Below, piece after piece: positions 58,674 to 64,000 of a stretch of DNA of 64,000 nucleotides (its first letter is position 1; the number at the start of each line of letters is the position of its first letter). The notes beneath the pieces are model-generated. The model made no database searches, was not told the origin of the DNA, and saw only the letters and a list, made by a program, of their open reading frames with translations. Where the stretch lies: contig NZ_SOFM01000043.1 of the NCBI RefSeq assembly GCF_004402705.1, positions 1-64,000 of the forward strand, given 5' to 3'. This DNA comes from Cryobacterium mannosilyticum (GTDB taxonomy: Bacteria; Actinomycetota; Actinomycetes; Actinomycetales; Microbacteriaceae). The translations under genes and the position numbers were made by a program.

Positions 58674-59936
58674 ATGAGCGGCGCACAACGGGTTCTGGAA
58701 GCGATCAAGGCGGAGGGGTTGAAATCGGCTGTCTGGAGGAGCGCCAAGGTGCTGTCCACCCGGTACAACCCGTTTTCGCGCAAACCACTCGCCACCGTGT
58801 ACCCGGATGAGGTCAGCGCGGTCGACTGGACGACAGCACGCGATTTCAATAGCGGAGCCATCGAGGGTCGCGACAGCGGGTATCGGGTTGCCTGGATCAT
58901 CACCCCACCCGGTCGCACCAGCGGCGGACACCAGAATGCGTTCCGATTCATGGATTTCCTGGAGAAGGCCGGGCATCAGCTCACTGTCTACCTCTATTCA
59001 CCGAGCAGGTACCCGGTGGTCAGCATCGAGGCCATTCTGGAAATGATGCGCGAAACCAGCGCGTACCCTGACCTCAAGGCCACGTTCCGGCTCTACGACC
59101 CGGAGCGGGGCTTCGATGCGGGGTACGACGCGCTTTTCGCCTCCGATTGGGAGAACGCGTACTCCGTCTACCGATACGAGGGAAACGCCAAGCGGTTCTA
59201 CTTCGTTCAGGACTTTGAGCCTGCCTTCTTCGCGGCCGGAAGCGACTATGTCGTTGCCGAGAACACCTACCGGCTCGGATTCCACGGTTTTTCCGCCGGT
59301 CGTTGGCTGGCCCGGAAACTGCGGAGCGACTATGGAATGTCGTGCGATTACTACGACTATGCGGTCGACACCACCCGCTACCGGCATCTGAATTCCCAGC
59401 CACGCAACGAGATCCTGTTCTACGTGAGGCCACCGACACCTCGCCGAGCCACCGAATTTGGACTTCTCGCCCTGCGCGAGTTCCACCTGCTCCGACCGGA
59501 CGTGACGATCAACCTCGTCGGTTGGGACATGTCGGGATTCGATGTGCCCTTCCCCTACGTGAACCACTCCGCCGTCGACATCTCGGCACTGAACGACATC
59601 TACAACCGCTGCGCCGCCGGGCTGGCGCTGTCGCTGACGAACATGTCCCTCGTCCCCATGGAGATCATGTCGAGCGGCGTCGTCCCGGTCGTCAACGATG
59701 CGCCGAACACGCACGGCTTCTTCGACAGCCCGCACATCGAGTATGTGCCCATGTCGCCGCGGGCCATTGCCGAACGGATCGTGCAGATTCTTGATCGACC
59801 GGATGCGTCCGCACACGCCGCGGTCATCGCACGCTCCGTAGAAGAGACGAAGTGGTCTGACCCCGGTTCGACATTCACCGAGGATTTCGCCACCGTCATG
59901 CGCACGTCGACGCACCAGGTCGCTGATGCCTCCTGA
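58674..59936 (+). CDS. WsaF-like rhamnosyltransferase family protein
   Basis: The 420-residue protein is a GT-B type glycosyltransferase resembling the WsaF rhamnosyltransferases that build S-layer or O-antigen-like glycans. The N-terminal domain has ITPPGRTSGGHQNAFRFMDFLEKAGHQLTVYLY, followed by FYFVQDFEPAFFAAGSDYVVAENTYRLGFHGFSAGRWLARKL. The C-terminal domain has ILFYVRPPTPRRATEFGLLALREFHLLRP and SLVPMEIMSSGVVPVVND. AGGGGGAAAC precedes the ATG. An 11-codon reading frame (58642-58677) ends in ATGA overlap with the start. Its 3' end overlaps the next gene by 11 bases. Confidence 0.85.
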   Translation: MSGAQRVLEAIKAEGLKSAVWRSAKVLSTRYNPFSRKPLATVYPDEVSAVDWTTARDFNSGAIEGRDSGYRVAWIITPPGRTSGGHQNAFRFMDFLEKAGHQLTVYLYSPSRYPVVSIEAILEMMRETSAYPDLKATFRLYDPERGFDAGYDALFASDWENAYSVYRYEGNAKRFYFVQDFEPAFFAAGSDYVVAENTYRLGFHGFSAGRWLARKLRSDYGMSCDYYDYAVDTTRYRHLNSQPRNEILFYVRPPTPRRATEFGLLALREFHLLRPDVTINLVGWDMSGFDVPFPYVNHSAVDISALNDIYNRCAAGLALSLTNMSLVPMEIMSSGVVPVVNDAPNTHGFFDSPHIEYVPMSPRAIAERIVQILDRPDASAHAAVIARSVEETKWSDPGSTFTEDFATVMRTSTHQVADAS

Positions 59937-60981
59937 CGCAACCGGCGACCCGACCGGCGACCCGACCGGCGAACCGACCAGTGTTCCAACCATTGACGCG
60001 ACGATCGTCATCCCGACCCTGAACGGCGAAACCTACCTCGAAACCATTCTGAACGCCCTCGACAGGCAGGAGTTCGACGGAGAGTTCGAGGTGCTCGTCA
60101 TCGACTCCGGGTCGAGTGACCGCACTCTCGACATCGTGCGCGCCCACGGCGGTGTTCGCCTGCACGAGATCCCCAACTCAGAATTCGGCCACGGCACCAC
60201 GCGGAACCTTGGCGCGCGACTCGCGCGCGGTCGCAGCATCGCCTTTCTGACCCAGGATGCCGTTCCGTCGAGCACACACTGGCTCCGGGAGATCACCGCG
60301 CCGCTTGACCCTCAGGGACTCGACGCCGTCGCTGTCATGGGCAAGCAGGTTCCCCGGTCACGCTGCTTCCCGCTGCAGAAGTATGAAATTCAGGGCGTCT
60401 TCGCCCGGTTCGGTCCAGACTTCGGCACTACCGTCTTCACCCGCGGTGACCGGCAGCGCACCCCGGCAGAGCTGGATGCGTTGTCGTTTTACTCGGACGT
60501 GAACTCGGCGACCAGACGGGATTTCCTGCTGAACGTCATCCCCTATCAGGACGTGCCCTATTCGGAGGACATGGCGTTCGGTCGCGATGTCATCGACGCC
60601 GGGTACCGAAAGGTCTATGCGCCGCAGGCCTGTGTTGAGCATTCGAATGACCTGAGCCTGCGCGAGTACGGAATGCGGATCTTCGACGAGACGATCGCGC
60701 GACGGCGAGTGGGTCAGGTCGTGCCCAGGATCGGCCGGGTGCGGCAAGTGCTCTACACCGGCTACGGCGCCCTGCGGGACTCGGGACGAATCCTCCGTGA
60801 CGGCGACTACGGGATCGGCCGCAAACTGTACTGGCTGATCGTCAATCCCGCGTTCCACCTGGTCAAATGGCAGAGCTACTACCGATCAATTCGCACGGGT
60901 CTCGACGACAGTGCGGCTATTGAGGCGGGCTCGCTGGAGCGGGAGCGGCTGCGCGCGGTTCGGCGCGCCGACGGGGCGTAA
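59926..60981 (+). CDS. GT2 glycosyltransferase, rhamnosyltransferase-like
   Basis: The 351-residue protein is a GT-A family 2 glycosyltransferase. It begins with a repetitive tail (GDPTGDPTGEPTS, encoded by a 12-bp tandem repeat), then shows IDATIVIPTLNGETYLETILNALDRQ, VLVIDSGSSDRTLDIVRAHG and the divalent-metal region AFLTQDAVPSSTHWL. Later come VPYSEDMAFGRDVIDAGYRKVYAP and QACVEHSNDLSLREY. The pattern is like RfbN-type rhamnosyltransferases. It overlaps the WsaF-like gene by 11 bases and converges on a second GT2 gene, whose end it overlaps by 65 bases. Confidence 0.85.
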   Translation: MPPDATGDPTGDPTGEPTSVPTIDATIVIPTLNGETYLETILNALDRQEFDGEFEVLVIDSGSSDRTLDIVRAHGGVRLHEIPNSEFGHGTTRNLGARLARGRSIAFLTQDAVPSSTHWLREITAPLDPQGLDAVAVMGKQVPRSRCFPLQKYEIQGVFARFGPDFGTTVFTRGDRQRTPAELDALSFYSDVNSATRRDFLLNVIPYQDVPYSEDMAFGRDVIDAGYRKVYAPQACVEHSNDLSLREYGMRIFDETIARRRVGQVVPRIGRVRQVLYTGYGALRDSGRILRDGDYGIGRKLYWLIVNPAFHLVKWQSYYRSIRTGLDDSAAIEAGSLERERLRAVRRADGA

Positions 60982-61879
60982 GGAAAGCGCGCAGGGTGGG
61001 CGACAGCGGTCCGCGCCTCCGGATCAGGCCGTGAGCAACGCCGACGAGTGTTGCCACCAGCTGCCGCACGCCCTGCGGGCCTGACACCATGGTCGTAATC
61101 GCGGGCGAGAACTCGCGCTTGATGGCCGAGAGCACCCAGCGGGGCTTGGATTTCGCGAACCTCAGGTAAAGATCGACGTTGTTGCGAGCGATGAAGTATC
61201 GGCGAATCGGGCCGTGGTACTCGTAGCTGACAGGCTGCCCGTGGCGTGAGAGGGGAATACCGAACAGTCGAAGCGGCACCCGCTCGCCCAAGGAATGACG
61301 GATGTCAGTGCCTGGGCCGACCGCGATGCGGTAGCCGTGCGTGGAGATCCGAAGGCAGAATTCGGTGTCGACGCAGTCAATGAACAGCTCTTCATCGAAC
61401 AAGCCGCATTCGCGCAGGCACTCGGCGCTGATCAGGAAACCGGACTGGATGGCTTCCCGAACCAGGCCGAGCCCCTCCGCGGTCCAGGCCTCTGGGATCG
61501 AGGGAATCCCGTTGATGCGATCGGCGCACACCACTCCCAGACGAGTTTCTGCGGACGCCAGCTCGAAGGCGCCGAGGCAGTCCGCGACGTAGCCATCGGG
61601 GAGGGTGGTGTCCTGGTCCAGCGTGAGCACAAACTGCGCCCCGCGGTGCAGGGCGACCTGGATGCCGCTGTTGAGGGCCGCCGCAATGCCGCGATTGGAC
61701 GGACTGCGGATGACCTCGTACCCGTGGGCCTCGACCTCGTCCAGGATCGCGTTCGAGTCCGTGGGGCTGCCGTCGTCGACGACGATCACGGAACCGACCT
61801 GGGCGCTGAGCGAATCCAGCCGCCAGGTCAATGACCGATCGGGGCGGAAGGTGGGCACGACAACGATTGTGCTGCTCAT
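60917..61879 (-). CDS. GT2 rhamnosyltransferase-family protein
   Basis: The 320-residue product is a GT-A family 2 glycosyltransferase similar to RfbF-like rhamnosyltransferases. It has TIVVVPTFRPDRSLTWRLDSL, VIVVDDGSPTDSNAILDEV, the SNRGIAAALNSGIQVALHRGAQFVLTLDQDTTLPDG block with the DQD metal motif, and CGLFDEELFIDCVDTEFCLRI. The C-terminal tail is Ala/Pro/Arg rich. It converges on the upstream GT2 gene (65-bp overlap) and is divergent from the next small gene. It would add rhamnose or a related deoxysugar to the surface glycan. Confidence 0.87.
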   Translation of the reverse strand: MSSTIVVVPTFRPDRSLTWRLDSLSAQVGSVIVVDDGSPTDSNAILDEVEAHGYEVIRSPSNRGIAAALNSGIQVALHRGAQFVLTLDQDTTLPDGYVADCLGAFELASAETRLGVVCADRINGIPSIPEAWTAEGLGLVREAIQSGFLISAECLRECGLFDEELFIDCVDTEFCLRISTHGYRIAVGPGTDIRHSLGERVPLRLFGIPLSRHGQPVSYEYHGPIRRYFIARNNVDLYLRFAKSKPRWVLSAIKREFSPAITTMVSGPQGVRQLVATLVGVAHGLIRRRGPLSPTLRAFLTPRRRAEPRAAAPAPASPPQ

Positions 61880-62017
61880 TTCGGCGGATCCACTTTCCCT
61901 GTCCTGCGTTCAGCCGCACTGAACGGAAGCCTGGCACGTTCCGTGCGCGTCCCTCGGAGCCCCGGGCGACAGAGCTACAGTAGTGTACGTCCGATATCGA
62001 GGGGAAACGATCGCGCC

Positions 62018-62305
62018 GTGACCGAGCCAAACCAGCAGTCGTGGTCCGCCCCAGAGGCCGAGGTGTCCGGCCAGGAGCGACTCATTTCCCTCGAGCGCCA
62101 GCTCGCTTTGATCGATCGCGTCATCGGCCTTGAGGCGCAGGTGGCTGAACTCGCCATCGCGGATTCGCTGACGCCGTCGGCCGAGTTGGCCGCGCAGCGA
62201 CAGCTGGCCTTGATGCGCCAATCATCGGCCTGGCGGATGGGCCGTCTGGTGACGGCACCCATACGGGTAGCTCAGCGGATCGTGCGGCGCGGGCGCAGCG
62301 CGTGA
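62018..62305 (+). CDS. Small coiled-coil protein coupled to a GT2 gene
   Basis: This 95-residue protein is not assigned to a known family by me. Residues about 18-70 are predominantly charged and leucine/alanine-rich (ERLISLERQLALIDRVIGLEAQVAELAIADSL), giving heptad-like spacing. The C-terminal 25 residues (SSAWRMGRLVTAPIRVAQRIVRRG) are basic and resemble the tails that follow the coiled coils of some glycosyltransferases. The GTG start overlaps nothing upstream, and GAGGGG lies 13 bases before. Its stop overlaps the next gene (GTGA). It may anchor the partner GT to the membrane, by inference. Confidence 0.7.
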   Translation: MTEPNQQSWSAPEAEVSGQERLISLERQLALIDRVIGLEAQVAELAIADSLTPSAELAAQRQLALMRQSSAWRMGRLVTAPIRVAQRIVRRGRSA

Positions 62306-63861
62306 GCCCACCGCGACTGTCCGTCGCACCGGCCGGGTCCGCCGAGGCGACATTCTCGGTGTTCGTGGCCGGGCAGGGGCGCTCGGTCGCCTCGATCACG
62401 GAGGCGGTGCGTTCGGTCGCCCGGCAAACGTGTGAAGTCTGGGACATCGTCTGCGTGATCGATGACGACAACGCTGCAGCGGTGCGCGCTGCGGTGATGA
62501 CCCCGCTGGACACCGCTCAAGTGAAGATTGTGTCGCCGAACGGGGACGAGGCGGCAATCCTGAATCAGGCACTCGCTGAGATTCGCGGTGACTACCTTGT
62601 CTGGCTCGACGCGGCCGCCGCACTGAAGTCTGACGCGCTGGGCACGGTTGCCCAGGTGCTGAACCGATTCCCTGGCACGGGTCTCGTCTATGCAGACGAC
62701 GAGCGCACGGCGGCAGGCCACGGTCGGGTGCGCACATCTCGCCCGGAGTTCTCTCCCGTGCGGTTGCGCTCTCAGGACTACCTCGGTCCGGTGCGTATCT
62801 TTAGCGCGTCGACCGTGCGCGCGATTGGCGGCTTCCGCACCGGCGTGAGCGAGGTACGCGGGTGGGACCTTGCGCTCCGCGCGACCGCGCACAAGATCCG
62901 CGTCATCCACATCCCTGACGTTCTGTGCGTTGTCGACGGGTCCTTGGCGCACCGCAGCGCGGCGGTGGCCGCGAACAGCGTGCGGGCGGTCGAGGACCAC
63001 TTGCACTCGATAGGAATCGACGCCGTGGTTTCGGCCCAGCCAAGTGGCGTGCTCAACATCCGCTATCCGCTCCAGACCAAGCCGTTGGTGTCGATCCTCA
63101 TCCCTACCCGGGGGAGTAGCGGTCGTGCACGGGGCAGGGACCGCACGTTCGTCGTAGAAGCGGTGCGCGGAATCATCGAGCGTTCGAGCTATCCGAACGT
63201 CGAATTCGTCGTTGTGGCCGACGATGAGACCCCGCAAAGTGTGATCGACGAGTTGGTTGCGCTTGCCGGTGAACGGCTGCGCCTGGTTCGATGGTCGAAG
63301 GCCTTCAACTTTTCCGGGAAAATGAATCGCGGAGCCGTGCACGCCCGGGGCGAGTATCTGCTGCTGCTCAATGACGACATCGACCTGATCACACCCGATT
63401 GGATCGAGACCATGCTGGGGCTCGTGCAGCAGCCTGGCATCGGATGTGCGGGCACCCTTCTCTTCTTCGACGACGGCACTATCCAGCATGGTGGACACCT
63501 GTACCGCGACGGCCATGCTGGGCACATCGCGCTCGGCTGGTCTCCCGGCGAGGACGACGCCCTAGGATCCCTCGCGGTCGACCGCGAGGTGTCCGGAGTG
63601 ACCGCAGCGTGTGCGATTGTCTCTGCTGAGCTGTTTTGGAAAGTCGGCGGGTTCTCCACGCTCCTTCCCGGGAACTACAACGACGTCGACTTCGCGATGA
63701 AGATTCGCGCTGCCGGCGACTCGATCGTCTGGACGCCGCACGCTCGCCTCTTTCATTTCGAGTCGAAGTCCCGGGTCGCCACGATCGCTCCGTCGGAGCT
63801 GCAGGCCTTGCAGAGGCGCTGGGGGAACAGGCTCCAATTCGACCCCTATTGGCCCGAGTAG
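62302..63861 (+). CDS. Large GT2 glycosyltransferase with two GT-A domains
   Basis: The 519-residue protein appears to have two GT-A modules. The first (about 15-220) is weak but shows VCVIDDDNAAAV, YLVWLDAAAAL and GLVYADDERTAAGHGRV. The second (about 255-500) is clear: LVSILIPTRGSSG, NVEFVVVADDETPQSVI, ARGEYLLLLNDDIDLITPDWIETML and SGVTAACAIVSAELFWKVGGF. Such proteins lengthen rhamnan or other surface glycans. It is coupled to the small coiled-coil gene by a GTGA overlap. The first module may be inactive. Confidence 0.88.
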   Translation: MSPPRLSVAPAGSAEATFSVFVAGQGRSVASITEAVRSVARQTCEVWDIVCVIDDDNAAAVRAAVMTPLDTAQVKIVSPNGDEAAILNQALAEIRGDYLVWLDAAAALKSDALGTVAQVLNRFPGTGLVYADDERTAAGHGRVRTSRPEFSPVRLRSQDYLGPVRIFSASTVRAIGGFRTGVSEVRGWDLALRATAHKIRVIHIPDVLCVVDGSLAHRSAAVAANSVRAVEDHLHSIGIDAVVSAQPSGVLNIRYPLQTKPLVSILIPTRGSSGRARGRDRTFVVEAVRGIIERSSYPNVEFVVVADDETPQSVIDELVALAGERLRLVRWSKAFNFSGKMNRGAVHARGEYLLLLNDDIDLITPDWIETMLGLVQQPGIGCAGTLLFFDDGTIQHGGHLYRDGHAGHIALGWSPGEDDALGSLAVDREVSGVTAACAIVSAELFWKVGGFSTLLPGNYNDVDFAMKIRAAGDSIVWTPHARLFHFESKSRVATIAPSELQALQRRWGNRLQFDPYWPE

Positions 63862-63867
63862 CGGGGG

Positions 63868-64000
63868 CTACAGGTCGGCGTGCAACTGCCAGACCCGCTC
63901 CGCGGCGTCGCGCCAACTGAAGGCCCGGGCCCGGTCGCTGCCGACGATGCTCAGCCGGCTCGCGAGGGCCTGATCGCCCAGGATTCGGTTCAGTGCGGCG
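63868..64000 (-). CDS. C-terminal fragment of a glycosyltransferase (runs off window)
   Basis: A minus-strand frame is open from the window edge to TAG at 63868-63870. It encodes 43 residues ending RARAFSWRDAAERVWQLHADL. The FSWRDAAERVWQLH ending is typical of the last helix of GT4 glycosyltransferases, which fits the adjacent glycan genes. The rest of the gene is outside the window, so the enzyme cannot be named. Confidence 0.6.
   Translation of the reverse strand, partial: AALNRILGDQALASRLSIVGSDRARAFSWRDAAERVWQLHADL

Overview
The window is high-GC DNA from an actinobacterium, most likely a member of the Microbacteriaceae. The family is an inference from gene content, very high GC, frequent GTG starts, an acyl-CoA carboxylase with an epsilon subunit, an RlmD-like methyltransferase without Fe-S cysteines, and TAG-NN-T boxes six bases before start codons. 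I see no rRNA, tRNA, CRISPR array, prophage or complete insertion sequence.

Layout. 1-3.8 kb: ribD-ribE-ribBA-ribH on the minus strand behind an FMN riboswitch. 3.9-16.2 kb: a glycerol and dihydroxyacetone block, with an IclR regulator divergent from dhaK-dhaL-dhaM, then gldA, a SorC-type regulator divergent from glpD, then glpF and glpK. 16.3-17.6 kb: an islet in which two near-identical palindromes bracket a DUF559/Vsr-like nuclease gene. 17.7-22.0 kb: HAD phosphatase, GNAT acetyltransferase, trpS, exonuclease III and a YihY/BrkB membrane protein. 22.3-25.8 kb: sdhCDAB. 25.9-28.3 kb: a GT4 mannosyltransferase-like gene divergent from manC.

28.5-40.4 kb: nucleoside uptake and salvage. A BMP lipoprotein and ABC transporter lead into cdd and deoA, followed by adenosine deaminase, an orphan PTS IIA/IIB pair, and on the other strand punA with a phosphohexomutase/phosphopentomutase. 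40.7-46.1 kb: LpdA-type quinone reductase, biotin-carboxylase/BCCP subunit, Maf, RNA methyltransferase. 46.2-49.3 kb: response regulator, histidine kinase and an unassigned membrane protein. 49.6-52.4 kb: acyl-CoA carboxylase epsilon and beta subunits divergent from birA. 52.5-56.7 kb: PH-domain protein, GtrA, purK, purE and an LCP-family ligase. 56.7-57.3 kb: a GIY-YIG nuclease gene bracketed by an array of about 23-bp repeats. 57.4-64 kb: a cell-surface glycan cluster (wecE-like aminotransferase, WsaF-like and GT2 rhamnosyltransferases, and a truncated glycosyltransferase at the right edge).

The most unusual feature is the pairing of two unrelated small nuclease folds with two unrelated palindromic repeat families. 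DUF559 sits between CTAACTCAGG palindromes and GIY-YIG sits between GATCGAGCTTGTCGA repeats. Two solo copies of the first family lie in other intergenic regions, one of them in the accD/birA divergent promoter region. I propose these as repeat-associated nuclease systems, analogous in logic to REP/RAYT pairs. This is inference from arrangement and has not been tested.
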